Shown one piece after another: positions 54,721 to 62,838 of a stretch of DNA of 64,000 bases. Each line of letters opens with the position of its first letter. Within the stretch, counting starts at the first letter, position 1. The notes under the pieces were generated by a model. That model had not been told where the DNA came from, searched no databases, and saw only the letters and a program-made list of their open reading frames with translations. The DNA lies in NCBI RefSeq assembly GCF_019645835.1, contig NZ_CP080998.1, positions 3,100,001 to 3,164,000 of the forward strand. The letters run 5' to 3'. Source of the DNA: Mycolicibacterium holsaticum DSM 44478 = JCM 12374. Its GTDB lineage: Bacteria > Actinomycetota > Actinomycetes > Mycobacteriales > Mycobacteriaceae. A program made the translations under genes and the position numbers.

Positions 54721-55218
54721 GTGAAACTGAGTGAGCTTGCGGCGCTGCCGCTGACCTACGCCGAGGTGGGCGCCACTGCGGCGACGTTGCCGTCGGGCTA
54801 CCACCATGTGCAGAAGAGTGCCGTCATCGGCAGGGGCCGTGCACGTTTCGAGCAGGCTGCGGCGACCGGGATGCGCTGGGGCATGCTGCGCGGCGCCGGG
54901 GTCAGGGTCGAGGCGACGACGGAGGTCGCCCAGGTGGGTTCGGAGGTGATCGTCCATCTCGGACCGGTGCGCGCACCGTGCCGGGTCGTCTACGTCGTCG
55001 ACGAACCCGATCGGCGCGGATTCGCCTACGGCACCCTGCCCGGCCACGCCGAATCCGGTGAGGAGCTGTTCTTGGTCCGTTACGATCCCGACACCGACGA
55101 GGTGTCGGCGGCGGTGACGGCCTTCTCCCGGCACGCCACCTGGTGGAGTCGACTGGCATCGCCCGTGACGTCGTTGGTGCAGCGGATCGTCACGGAGCGC
55201 TATTTGCAGGCCCTTTGA
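54721..55218 (+). CDS. DUF1990-family protein
   Basis: This 165-residue protein starts at GTG 54721. It has the family pattern LPLTYAEVGATAATLPSGYHHVQKSAVIGRGRARFEQAAATGMRWGMLRGAGVRV and ESGEELFLVRYDPDTDEVSAAVTAFSRHATWWSRLASPVTSLVQRIVTERYL. The fold is thought to be START-like, with function unknown. No signal peptide is seen. The gene stands alone upstream of the GAF-ANTAR gene, 47 bases away. Confidence 0.9.
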   Translation: MKLSELAALPLTYAEVGATAATLPSGYHHVQKSAVIGRGRARFEQAAATGMRWGMLRGAGVRVEATTEVAQVGSEVIVHLGPVRAPCRVVYVVDEPDRRGFAYGTLPGHAESGEELFLVRYDPDTDEVSAAVTAFSRHATWWSRLASPVTSLVQRIVTERYLQAL

Positions 55219-55265
55219 GTCCCGTTGCGCGTAGCGTGTAATGCCTATCAGAGGACGGTCCAACG

Positions 55266-55985
55266 GTGACGATTAACGGATCCACGGGGGCAGAAGACGC
55301 ACATCTCCGCATCGCGGGGATCGTGCAGAATCTGTACAGCCGACCCGACACCGATTCGGCCACCGTGATCGCCGAACTGGCCGAGCACGCCGCCGCTGAG
55401 ATTCCCGGCGCCCAGTACGCGGGCATCACCGTCACCCGCGACCACAAGCACATCGACACCACGGCGGCGACCCACACCTGGCCGGTGTTGTTGGACGAGA
55501 TTCAGCAACGCCACCGCGAGGGTCCGTGCCTGACCGCGGCGTGGGAGGAAAAGGTCATCCACGTCGCCGACCTCCAGACCGAGGACCGGTTCCCGCTCTA
55601 CCGCCGTGATGCGTTGGCAGAGACACCGATTCGTTCCGTCATGGCGTTCCAACTGTTCATCGCCGGCCAGACGATGGGGGCGTTGAACGTCTATGCCGAA
55701 AGCCCGAACGTGTTCGGCGAGACGGCCAGAAACCTCGGCATGGTGTTCGCTGCCCATTCGTCGGTGGTGTGGAATTCGGCCCGCCGGGACGAGCAGTTCA
55801 GGCAGGCCCTGGCCAGCCGCGACACCATCGGTCAGGCCAAGGGGATGATCATGGAACGTTACGGCGTGGATGCGGTGCGCGCTTTCGACTTGCTGCGCAA
55901 GCTTTCTCAGGATTCCAATGTGCCGTTGATCCAGATCGCGGCAGAACTGGTGGAAAAGGCCCAGTCGCCGGAGAAGTCCAATTAG
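55266..55985 (+). CDS. GAF-ANTAR RNA-binding antiterminator
   Basis: This 239-residue regulator has an N-terminal GAF sensor (about 30-165, with HREGPCLTAAWEEKVIHVADLQTEDRFPLYRRDA and IRSVMAFQLFIAGQTMGALNVYAESPNVF). A C-terminal ANTAR domain follows (about 178-235, ASRDTIGQAKGMIMERYGVDAVRAFDLLRKLSQDSNVPLIQIAAELV). ANTAR proteins bind paired RNA hairpins and prevent termination. In mycobacteria such proteins control genes for lipid and ribosome-related functions. The gene starts at GTG 55266. The signal sensed is unknown. Confidence 0.93.
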   Translation: MTINGSTGAEDAHLRIAGIVQNLYSRPDTDSATVIAELAEHAAAEIPGAQYAGITVTRDHKHIDTTAATHTWPVLLDEIQQRHREGPCLTAAWEEKVIHVADLQTEDRFPLYRRDALAETPIRSVMAFQLFIAGQTMGALNVYAESPNVFGETARNLGMVFAAHSSVVWNSARRDEQFRQALASRDTIGQAKGMIMERYGVDAVRAFDLLRKLSQDSNVPLIQIAAELVEKAQSPEKSN

Positions 55986-56149
55986 CCGCTAGCGCGCGAG
56001 GGGCACGTTCGTGTTCGCGGAAACCGCGGGCCGTGGCCGAACCGTGACTGAGACTTAACCGTATTGCTCACGCGCCCTTACCCATCCATTGGTGACGGCA
56101 CCCATAGCATCTTATTGACACCAGAGAAATTTCAAGGGAGCCCAAATCC

Positions 56150-57025
56150 GTGCGTGGCGTTGTTCGGTGTGTTCTTGCTGCCGTCGTGGTCGCTACCAGT
56201 GTAGTTGTCGGCCCGGCTGATACCAGCCTGGCAGCGGCGAACCGGTCGTTGACGAGCGTTATCACCTCCGTGCTGCCCTCGCCGGATCAGGTCGTCGGTG
56301 TGGCGCACCCGGTGGTGGTGACGTTCGGCGCGCCGATCATCGACAAACGCGCCGCAGAGCGGACCCTCAACATCACGTCGTCACCAGCCATGACCGGCAC
56401 GTTCGAATGGCTCGAGAACAACGTCGTGCAGTGGACGCCCGACCAATTCTGGCCGGCGCACAGCACGGTGGCGCTTTCGGTGGGCGGCCTGTCGACGCGG
56501 ATCGTGACGGGGGCCGCCGTTGTCGGTGTGGCCAACATCGCTGAGCACACGTTCACCGTGACCATCGACGGTGTCGAAGCCGGTCCGCCGCAGATCCTGC
56601 CGGCGCCGCATCACCGTCCCCACTTCGGAGAGCCGGGAGTTTTCCCGGCGACCATGGGCAGAGACAAGTATCCGACCCCGGTCGGCACCTTCCCCGTTCT
56701 CGCCAAAGAACGTGAGGTGGTTATGGATTCGAGCAGCGTCGGCATTCCCGTCACCGCCGATGACGGCTACCACCTGACCGTGGACCACGCTATTCGTCTG
56801 ACCCGCCGTGGCATTTTCGTGCACTCGGCGCCGTGGGCCGTCAACTCGATGGGATACGAGAACACCAGCCACGGATGCATCGGTCTGAGCCCCGAGGACG
56901 CGGAGTGGTACTTCGACGTCGTCAAGGTCGGCGACCCGGTGATCGTGCAGGAAAACAGCGTCGAGATTCCGCGGCCGGTTGCGCCGAAGGCTCCCGTCGA
57001 AGTTCCCCGGATCGTTTCTGGCTGA
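56150..57025 (+). CDS. L,D-transpeptidase (YkuD) with Ig-like domain
   Basis: This 291-residue exported enzyme makes 3-3 cross-links in peptidoglycan. It has a signal sequence (residues 1-30), an Ig-like domain (about 45-140, PVVVTFGAPIIDKRAAERTLNITSSPAMTGTFEWLENNVVQWTPDQFWPAHSTVALSV), and a YkuD domain (about 145-275). The active site is H225 (GIFVHSAPW) and C243 in SHGCIGLS. The residue after the hydrophobic position is Gly instead of the more common Asn. Layout is like LdtA-type mycobacterial enzymes with one Ig domain. GTG 56150 follows AAGGGAG. A short Pro-rich tail ends the protein. Confidence 0.93.
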   Translation: MRGVVRCVLAAVVVATSVVVGPADTSLAAANRSLTSVITSVLPSPDQVVGVAHPVVVTFGAPIIDKRAAERTLNITSSPAMTGTFEWLENNVVQWTPDQFWPAHSTVALSVGGLSTRIVTGAAVVGVANIAEHTFTVTIDGVEAGPPQILPAPHHRPHFGEPGVFPATMGRDKYPTPVGTFPVLAKEREVVMDSSSVGIPVTADDGYHLTVDHAIRLTRRGIFVHSAPWAVNSMGYENTSHGCIGLSPEDAEWYFDVVKVGDPVIVQENSVEIPRPVAPKAPVEVPRIVSG

Positions 57026-57110
57026 CACGCTTTCGCACGTCTCCGGCGGCACGGCTAGCGGCCGTCGGCCATCCCGGGCCCTGCTTGGCCTGCTGTCCTG
57101 ACACGGATTG

Positions 57111-57140
57111 ACACCCCGCGCTGTGGTATGCGCGGGGTGT
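57111..57140 (+). terminator. hairpin downstream of the L,D-transpeptidase
   Basis: ACACCCCGCGC (57111-57121) and GCGCGGGGTGT (57130-57140) form a perfect 11-base stem with an 8-base loop, 86 bases after the stop. No T-run follows. Confidence 0.7.
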
Positions 57141-57175
57141 CTGATGTCCTGGGTTACCGTCTCGTGCAATGAATT

Positions 57176-57215
57176 TGGCCCGGCGGTGAGTTGTCACTCG
57201 CCGCCGGGCCAAAAC
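57176..57215. terminator. bidirectional terminator hairpin between convergent genes
   Basis: TTTGGCCCGGCGGTGAG (57176-57192) pairs with CTCGCCGCCGGGCCAAA (57199-57215), a 17-base stem with one G-T pair and a 6-base loop. A short A-run flanks the right side, so it gives a T-run on the minus strand, where it ends 24 bases beyond the Pro-rich gene stop. Confidence 0.8.
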
Positions 57216-57239
57216 CGGTAGTGGGTTAGTTGTGCGTGA

Positions 57240-57743
57240 TCAGCCTGTCGGACCAGGCGCGAGCGGCTGTCCGGGCACAGGCGCACCCGCGGGCGCGGGG
57301 CCTGTCACCACTCCCTTACCGCCTGCACCGGCCATCTCGGTGATCGGAGCCACCGGCGCGAGCGGTGCGATCGGAGCACCGGCCGCCGCGATCGGCGGAG
57401 CCAGCGGCGGAACAACCGGTGGCGGAACGACCGGTGGTGGCACCAGCGGCGGCGGAACAACCGGCGGAACCAGGGGCGGCGGGATGACCGGTGGAGCCAC
57501 AGGCACCGGTCCAGGCAACGCCATCGGTACGCCGGCCATATCGGTCAGCGGTAGGCATACGCCTGCCGCCGCCGGTGCCGGCGCCTGCCCAGCCGACGTC
57601 TCGACACAGTCGGCGCCGCCGGTTTTAAACGGGACCGCCAACGCCGTCGGGCTCAACGCCACGGCTACCCCACACAACCCAGCCCCAACAACGGCTGTGA
57701 TTTTGCCTCGATCAAAGACCGTCATCGACGTCGATCCCTTCAT
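57240..57743 (-). CDS. secreted proline-rich protein
   Basis: This 167-residue protein has a signal peptide (about 1-36, ITAVVGAGLCGVAVALSPTALA) starting at ATG 57743 or ATG 57725. The mature part is about 30 percent proline, with repeated VPPPLVPP/VPPPVVPP units (about 80-118) and two cysteines (C46 and C63) before the repeats that could form a disulfide. It is probably a cell-wall-associated low-complexity protein. No family was recognised. It converges on the L,D-transpeptidase gene. Confidence 0.8.
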   Translation of the reverse strand: MKGSTSMTVFDRGKITAVVGAGLCGVAVALSPTALAVPFKTGGADCVETSAGQAPAPAAAGVCLPLTDMAGVPMALPGPVPVAPPVIPPPLVPPVVPPPLVPPPVVPPPVVPPLAPPIAAAGAPIAPLAPVAPITEMAGAGGKGVVTGPAPAGAPVPGQPLAPGPTG

Positions 57744-58113
57744 TTACCTCAGATAATCCGCACTCATTCATGCAGCAGAGCCGCATGCCGTACCGGAGTC
57801 GCGGTTATGCGACCGCGTAAATTATCAGCACTCGACGTCGACGACGCGCCGCGCCGCACCGCACCGTTTCCAAATGGTGACCGGTATGGAAGACCCGAGT
57901 GTCCTTCCGCCCGCCTGCCGCTGCCCCAGATTGCTTCACGGCACGGAAATCGCTTTACCGCAGCGCTTTTGGTTATCCAACCGTCACCAACATGAGTCGT
58001 GATCGTCATCGAAGGCGCCGCCAGAATGTGCCTTCGGCAGCGCTGGACGTTTGGTTCGGTCACACGGGGGCACTTCTGTAGGGCAGAGCACTCAAATCAG
58101 AGGTTGGTATGTG
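57744..58113. other. 370-base intergenic region without a gene
   Basis: No convincing coding sequence is present. A 99-codon minus-strand frame at 57764-58063 has no ribosome site or recognisable protein character. The region is more A/T-rich than its flanks and probably holds divergent promoters for the Pro-rich gene and the holin-type gene. Confidence 0.6.
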
Positions 58114-58515
58114 ATGGCCGTGGAATCCAGGCCCACCGCCGATGCGTCGATCGGCGAGTTGATGGGCCAGTTGTCGACGCAAACGTCGCGGCTGATCCGC
58201 GATGAGATGCGGCTCGCCCAGAAAGAGTTCCAGGAGGCGGCCAGGCACGCCGGGATCGGCGCCGGTTTGTTCAGCGTCGCGGGCCTGCTGGCGTTCTTCG
58301 GGGTGGCGACGTTCATCACGGCCGGCATCGCCGCGCTGTCGCTGGTGCTGCCGGTCTGGGCGGCGGCGCTGATCGTGGGCGCCGTGTTGTTCGTCGCGGC
58401 CGGTATTGCCGCGTTGATCGGGCGTAAACAAACCAATGAGGTGACGCCGGCGGCGCCGCGGACCGTCGAGACGGTGAAGGCCGACATCGAGGAGTTGAAG
58501 GAGGCCCGGTCATGA
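58114..58515 (+). CDS. phage holin-family (DUF1469-type) membrane protein
   Basis: This 133-residue protein has an amphipathic N-terminal helix (SIGELMGQLSTQTSRLIRDEMRLAQKEFQEAARHAGIGAG) and two strong membrane hairpin helices (LFSVAGLLAFFGVATFITAGIAAL and LPVWAAALIVGAVLFVAAGIAALIG). A Thr/Ala/Lys tail follows. Despite the holin name this family is a common chromosomal envelope protein in actinobacteria, often beside DUF3618. It overlaps the next gene by 4 bases. Confidence 0.9.
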   Translation: MAVESRPTADASIGELMGQLSTQTSRLIRDEMRLAQKEFQEAARHAGIGAGLFSVAGLLAFFGVATFITAGIAALSLVLPVWAAALIVGAVLFVAAGIAALIGRKQTNEVTPAAPRTVETVKADIEELKEARS

Positions 58516-58808
58516 CCACGCCTGAGTCCGGTCGCCCCGAGCCGGGTCCCTCGGCCGACATCGCCGAGATCGAGGCCGACATCGAGCAGACCCGCGACGA
58601 GCTCGGCCAGACCGTGGCGGCGCTGTCATCGAAGCTCGACGTCAAGGAACGCTCCAGGCAGAAGGCCGCCGAGACCAAGGAGCGAGTCGCCGAGAAGGCC
58701 GACACGCTGCGGCACACGGCTACCGACAATCCCTCGCGCACGGTGCCGATCGCGATCGTGGTGTTGGCGGTCCTCGCCGGGATCGTGATCTGGAGGCGAC
58801 GTCGGTAG
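58512..58808 (+). CDS. DUF3618-family protein
   Basis: This 98-residue protein begins with the DUF3618 motif ADIAEIEADIEQTRDELGQTVAALSSKLDVKERSRQKAAETKERVAEKA, a long charged helix. It ends with one membrane anchor (VPIAIVVLAVLAGIVIWRRRR). It is translationally coupled to the holin-type gene. Function is unknown; the pair probably acts in the envelope. Confidence 0.9.
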   Translation: MTTPESGRPEPGPSADIAEIEADIEQTRDELGQTVAALSSKLDVKERSRQKAAETKERVAEKADTLRHTATDNPSRTVPIAIVVLAVLAGIVIWRRRR

Positions 58809-58890
58809 TGCGTCAGGACGGGACTGCGCCAACGGCTTTGACTTCGGGACCCCGCTTCGTGGGTCGCAGACGTGATGCCAAGCGCCGTCC

Positions 58891-58922
58891 ATAGCATCAC
58901 TTAATGCACTAAGTGATGCTAT
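58891..58922. promoter_or_regulatory. 13-base inverted repeat, probable operator of the Fic gene
   Basis: ATAGCATCACTTA (58891-58903) and TAAGTGATGCTAT (58910-58922) are a perfect 13-base inverted repeat with a 6-base spacer. It ends 9 bases before the GTG start of the Fic gene. No other gene is close enough downstream, so autoregulation through the Fic protein's own winged helix is likely. Confidence 0.75.
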
Positions 58923-58931
58923 CGTGGGAAC

Positions 58932-60140
58932 GTGGCATCAGTTGGTAGGAGCACCGCACTGTCGTACGAAACGCTGACGTGGGATGCGCCCGTTGAGGCA
59001 GGCTACGGACTCGCAGACCTGCGCGCGGCGCAGCGCCAGGCGGGCAAGTATGAAGCAGCAATCCCCGCCTCCATCGCGAAACTGGCGGTCGCGCTCCCCG
59101 CCGCAGTCCTCGCCGACGCCGAGGAAGCGAGCAATGAGATCACCCGATTCGATGCTGAGCTTGGTGACGAGATTGCACCGTTCTCAGCGGTCTTGCTGCG
59201 TACCGAATCAGCAGCAAGCTCCAACATCGAGAACTTAACCGCATCGGCGCGCGCCATCGCCGAAGCCGAAGCCCTCGGCGACACCAGCCGGCGCAACGCT
59301 GCCGAGATCGTGTCCAACACCGAAGCTATGAAGGCAGCCATTGCTCTGGCCGACCAGATCGACGAGAACGCGATCCTCGCCATGCACTCGGCGTTGATGC
59401 GTGACAGCAACCCGGCGACGGCCGGACAGTGGCGCGCTGAACCAGTCTGGATCGGCGGCGGAAACTTCGGTCCCCGGGGCGCCGACTACATCGCTCCTCA
59501 TCACTCGCGCGTCCCCGACACGATTGCCGATCTACTCGCGTTCGCCCGCCGCGCCGATGTGCCCGCACTTCCCCAGATCGCGATAGCGCACGCTCAGTTT
59601 GAGACCATCCACCCGTTCACCGACGGCAACGGACGCACCGGACGAGCGCTGATCCAAGCGATGCTGCACCACAAGCGGCTTACCCGCCAGATCACCGTCC
59701 CCGTCTCGGCCGGCCTCCTCACCAACACCGACGCGTACTTCGACGCGCTCAGCGCTTACCGCCAGGGCGATCCAGCCCCGATCGTCGAGCGTCTTTCGGA
59801 AGCATCGCTGCTCGCCGTCGCCAACGGCCGTCAACTCGTCGCCGACCTCAGGTCGATTCGCGAAGAGTGGGACTCAAGGATCACTGCCCGCCGCGACTCG
59901 GCTGTTCATCGCGTCGCCGACCTACTTATCAAGCACCCGGTGGTCAACGCGCAGTCGCTCCAGCGCGAACTCGCCATCAGGACTGAAAACGCCCGTCGAT
60001 ACATCGACCCGCTGGCAAATGCCGGGATCATTGTCGAAATCACTGACCGCGCACGCAACCGAGCCTGGCGCGCGCCCGAGGTCCTGAGCGCGCTCGATGC
60101 CTTCGCAGTGCGCGCCGGGCGGCGGGCGCACCCGAGCTAG
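58932..60140 (+). CDS. Fic-domain protein with C-terminal winged helix
   Basis: This 402-residue Fic protein carries the catalytic motif H227-PFTDGNGRTGR (HPFxDGNGRxxR), which AMPylates target proteins. The N-terminal inhibitory motif S96-x3-E100-N101 (SSNIEN) is present, so it is a self-inhibited class II-type Fic. Residues about 315-385 (HRVADLLIKHPVVNAQSLQRELAIRTENARRYIDPLANAGIIVEI) form a winged helix that may bind DNA. GTG 58932 follows a 13-base palindrome. No partner antitoxin gene is present. Targets are unknown; possible roles are stress control, toxin-like activity or transcription. Confidence 0.9.
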   Translation: MASVGRSTALSYETLTWDAPVEAGYGLADLRAAQRQAGKYEAAIPASIAKLAVALPAAVLADAEEASNEITRFDAELGDEIAPFSAVLLRTESAASSNIENLTASARAIAEAEALGDTSRRNAAEIVSNTEAMKAAIALADQIDENAILAMHSALMRDSNPATAGQWRAEPVWIGGGNFGPRGADYIAPHHSRVPDTIADLLAFARRADVPALPQIAIAHAQFETIHPFTDGNGRTGRALIQAMLHHKRLTRQITVPVSAGLLTNTDAYFDALSAYRQGDPAPIVERLSEASLLAVANGRQLVADLRSIREEWDSRITARRDSAVHRVADLLIKHPVVNAQSLQRELAIRTENARRYIDPLANAGIIVEITDRARNRAWRAPEVLSALDAFAVRAGRRAHPS

Positions 60141-60222
60141 CGGGCAGTCGCCGGCAGGCTAGCCGCCGAACTGCAAATGCCCTACGCGGGCGGAGACGTG
60201 GCCTCTGACCTGTGATTATTGG

Positions 60223-60297
60223 TGGTGGTCCCGACTGGGATCGAACCAGTGACCTTCCGCGTGTGAGGCGGACGCTCTCCCGCTGAGCTACGAGACC
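60223..60297 (-). tRNA. tRNA-Val (anticodon CAC), CCA encoded
   Basis: Read on the minus strand, acceptor GGTCTCG pairs with CGGGACC, the anticodon stem-loop is CCGC-CTCACAC-GCGG, and the T-loop is GGTTCGATCC. The discriminator is A, followed by encoded CCA (60223-60225). Confidence 0.95.
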
Positions 60298-60608
60298 GGG
60301 ATGCTCGACTGAAGGGCCGAACGACGTCGAAGACTAGCACGTTCGAGGCTACCGACCCGAATCGCCGACGCTGTTTTGGTGGGCGGTTCGTGCGGGGAGT
60401 TGGCCATCGCCGGAGCACGATGGGGCGGTCGAAACCGATGACGGGATGGCGGTACGGGCCAGCGCTTCTCGGCTGTGCGCGACGTAGGACGGCTAGGCTG
60501 GTGGATGACCCAAGTGCCGACGCGACGACGGCATCTCGGGATTTGTGCAGGTACGCTTACGTCGACTAAGGTCGTGCTTCGCGACGGGCGACGTGTCGTT
60601 CGTGGCGC
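60298..60608. other. 311-base spacer between divergent tRNA units
   Basis: No gene is supported here. A possible promoter for the Gly-Cys-Val tRNA unit is TTGTGC (60543-60548) with TAAGGT (60567-60572), 18 bases apart, about 37 bases before the tRNA-Gly. The other half must contain the promoter of the minus-strand tRNA-Val. Confidence 0.5.
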
Positions 60609-60681
60609 GCGGATGTAGCGCAGTTGGTAGCGCATCACCTTGCCAAGGTGAGGGTCGCGGGTTCGAATCCCGTCATCCGCT
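60609..60681 (+). tRNA. tRNA-Gly (anticodon GCC)
   Basis: Acceptor GCGGATG pairs with CATCCGC. The anticodon stem-loop is CACCT-TGCCA-AGGTG, with GCC in the loop, and the T-loop is GGTTCGAATCC. The discriminator is T. CCA is not encoded. Confidence 0.95.
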
Positions 60682-60709
60682 CGAAGGTGCAGTGGCATCA
60701 AAGCCCAGC

Positions 60710-60780
60710 GGTGGAGTGGCCGAGTGGTGAGGCAACGGCCTGCAAAGCCGTGCACACGGGTTCGATTCCCGTCTCCACCT
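60710..60780 (+). tRNA. tRNA-Cys (anticodon GCA)
   Basis: Acceptor GGTGGAG pairs with CTCCACC. The anticodon stem-loop is ACGGC-CTGCAAA-GCCGT, and the T-loop is GGTTCGATTCC. It lies 28 bases after tRNA-Gly. CCA is not encoded. Confidence 0.95.
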
Positions 60781-60794
60781 CAACGTAGGACCCG

Positions 60795-60869
60795 GCGCGA
60801 TTAGCTCAGCGGGAGAGCGCTTCCCTGACACGGAAGAGGTCACTGGTTCAATCCCAGTATCGCGCACCA
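60795..60869 (+). tRNA. tRNA-Val (anticodon GAC), CCA encoded
   Basis: Acceptor GCGCGAT pairs with ATCGCGC. The anticodon stem-loop is CTTCC-CTGACAC-GGAAG, and the T-loop is GGTTCAATCC. The discriminator A is followed by encoded CCA (60867-60869). It lies 14 bases after tRNA-Cys, in the same transcription unit. Confidence 0.95.
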
Positions 60870-60884
60870 CAGTCTGTGCAGTTC

Positions 60885-60906
60885 AGGCCCGGTTTCTACC
60901 GGGCCT
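60885..60906 (+). terminator. terminator of the Gly-Cys-Val tRNA unit
   Basis: AGGCCCGGT (60885-60893) and ACCGGGCCT (60898-60906) form a perfect 9-base stem with a TTCT loop, 16 bases after the last tRNA. Confidence 0.8.
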
Positions 60907-60999
60907 TCGCTGTATCCGTGTACTAAACGTGAACTGACCAGCGAAACCCTCGGCCCGCGTGGCACCACAGCCGTCGCCCGCCGACCGCCGCACGTACCA

Positions 61000-61635
61000 C
61001 TACTCGTTGATGAACCGCACTGGCTGGCTCCCGCCCACACGCTTCCAGCTGCGGCCCTGGACGTCGGTGAAAGAGAAAACGACATCTTCGAGAAAGGGGG
61101 TCAAACGGTGTTCGGTGATTACCGGCCGCGTTGGAGGCACTGTCGGCTTACTTCCGCGACTGACACCCGATGGTCCAAAGGTCCCGTCTGGGACCAATAC
61201 GGGGTTCCCCTCGCGTCCAATACCTAAGTACGCCTCCCCGGGTATCACCCACTCCGCCTTCGAAGAGTTCATGCGGCTTGCGGTCTCACCGATGTGGAAG
61301 AAGATGTTGAATACCGGTGACTGACTGCGGTTGCGAATCACAAGGGCGTGGGGATCGCCAGGTTGCTCGTCAGCAGGCTCCACGATGATGAGTCTCGCCT
61401 GATTCGCTTCCCCGCCCCGCCGCTCGGCTTGGGACGCACGCCATTCTCTTGCGGCGAGGAACAATGCGCCGAAGGCCGCGAACGTACCCACTGCGGCCAG
61501 CCACTCGGCCACGTTGCCCAGTGGGACAGTCCAGCCGCGCGAGCGGAGCATCGTGGCTTGCACGACGACAGCAGCCGCCAAGACCATGACCAGAAACGCG
61601 AGCAGGATGATTGCCCACGTACGCCAGTTCCTCAC
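61000..61635 (-). CDS. two-helix membrane protein of unknown function
   Basis: This 211-residue protein has two membrane helices at residues about 5-30 (WAIILLAFLVMVLAAAVVVQA) and 43-65 (AEWLAAVGTFAAFGALFLAAREW). A soluble domain of about 140 residues (HALVIRNRSQSPVFNIFFHIG and EHRLTPFLEDVVFSFTDVQGRSWKRV) looks beta-rich. The layout resembles small membrane proteins found in accessory regions, but no family was recognised. It is divergent from the HEPN-type gene. Base composition is visibly less G/C-rich than the core genes. Confidence 0.75.
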   Translation of the reverse strand: MRNWRTWAIILLAFLVMVLAAAVVVQATMLRSRGWTVPLGNVAEWLAAVGTFAAFGALFLAAREWRASQAERRGGEANQARLIIVEPADEQPGDPHALVIRNRSQSPVFNIFFHIGETASRMNSSKAEWVIPGEAYLGIGREGNPVLVPDGTFGPSGVSRGSKPTVPPTRPVITEHRLTPFLEDVVFSFTDVQGRSWKRVGGSQPVRFINE

Positions 61636-61723
61636 GCGGCGAACTTACCGACTCTAGGTGGGTTGTCGTTGCGCTTGTGTCGACCCGCGCACCGGGACGC
61701 CGACAGGGTGCGAGCATCGCAAG

Positions 61724-62716
61724 ATGACGTACTCGTTTCGCAACCGATTCCGGCTCAGGGACGGAGATCGGCTCGACGCCGACGTTCACACAATCACGCT
61801 GGCGGATTCAGAGGACGACGGGCTGGTCACCCTGCGTCCCGTTCGACGCAACACAGAGGAGCAAGACACCGCCATTTCCGAGGCAGCCGAACTCGTGTTG
61901 AGGGGTGTCGGCTACGGCGATGCCGATGCTGCGTGGGCAGCGGGACGCAAGTGGCGGCAATGTCTAACCGCCACTCTCGCGCGCGAATTCATGGGCGTCG
62001 ACCTTGGCCCCGACAACCGCGAAACACCAACCATTGACGTCGTGATTACACACGAGCCATCAACGATGTTGCAATCAATTGGCTTGCAGGCTGGAGACAG
62101 AACAATCGGGGATGGTTACAGGCTGCTCGTGTACCGAACAGATCCCGATCCAACTTTCCTCACTTTCACGATGGGGCCTGTCACGCTGCGACTTTCGGGC
62201 TGGCTAGATAGGTTCCAACAGAGAATGAGCGAGGCGCGGGAGCGCGATCACCAAATATGGGATACGCAGAAGACCATCGCCTACCAGCTTGTGCACCAAG
62301 CCCTGCTCGATTCGAATCCAGAGACGCGGCACATACAGCTTGTCACCGCGATTGAGGTGCTCTTCAAAGAGCAGCGTCGTCCGCAACCGGTTCTGGATGC
62401 GCTCGACAAGCTGCTCAGCGACGTCGCCGAATGGTCCGAGTGCGACGCAAAGACTTCCATCTCAGAAATACTGCGACAGGACAAGAAAGAATCAATCTCG
62501 CGCACTGGACAGGAATACGTGTCCGCAAGGTTGCGCGGTACCTACCGCGACATGACGCCAGCAGCCTTTTTCAAGGACGTCTACGGCATTAGGAGTCGGC
62601 TCGTCCACGGCCCGAGCGGCAACAAACCGAGGCCGACCAATGACGAGCTGAACAATATCTGGGTCGACGTCCTCAAATTTGCTCTCGATCTCTTGGATAC
62701 TTGCGAGACTGAATGA
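61724..62716 (+). CDS. protein with C-terminal HEPN-like domain, function unknown
   Basis: This 330-residue protein starts at ATG 61724. Its C-terminal third (about 190-325) is helical and contains TAIEVLFKEQRRPQPVLDALDKLLSDVAEW and the segment YGIRSRLVHGPSG. That segment has R290-x4-H295, the catalytic signature of HEPN ribonucleases. HEPN proteins of this type (ApeA-like) occur in phage-defence and toxin modules. The N-terminal part (RKWRQCLTATLAREFMGVDLG and GDGYRLLVYRTDPDPTFLTFTMG) was not recognised. No signal peptide is seen. The base composition is less G/C-rich than the core. Assignment as a defence RNase is inference. Confidence 0.72.
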   Translation: MTYSFRNRFRLRDGDRLDADVHTITLADSEDDGLVTLRPVRRNTEEQDTAISEAAELVLRGVGYGDADAAWAAGRKWRQCLTATLAREFMGVDLGPDNRETPTIDVVITHEPSTMLQSIGLQAGDRTIGDGYRLLVYRTDPDPTFLTFTMGPVTLRLSGWLDRFQQRMSEARERDHQIWDTQKTIAYQLVHQALLDSNPETRHIQLVTAIEVLFKEQRRPQPVLDALDKLLSDVAEWSECDAKTSISEILRQDKKESISRTGQEYVSARLRGTYRDMTPAAFFKDVYGIRSRLVHGPSGNKPRPTNDELNNIWVDVLKFALDLLDTCETE

Positions 62717-62838
62717 CGCGCGAGCTGCCTAACCTGCAATAGAAACCAAACGATTCGCAATCGACGCCGCGCAGTGTGCGCGCAGTACGGAAATTTGGTC
62801 GCGTTCAACTGACCTCGACAGATAGCGTGTGTCGCACC

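Noticed and set aside
57764..58063. 99-codon minus-strand gene in the intergenic region
   Set aside because: No ribosome site, unlikely composition, and no homologous features.
58114..58515. Prophage (holin-family protein)
   Set aside because: No other phage genes nearby; the family is a normal chromosomal envelope protein often paired with DUF3618.
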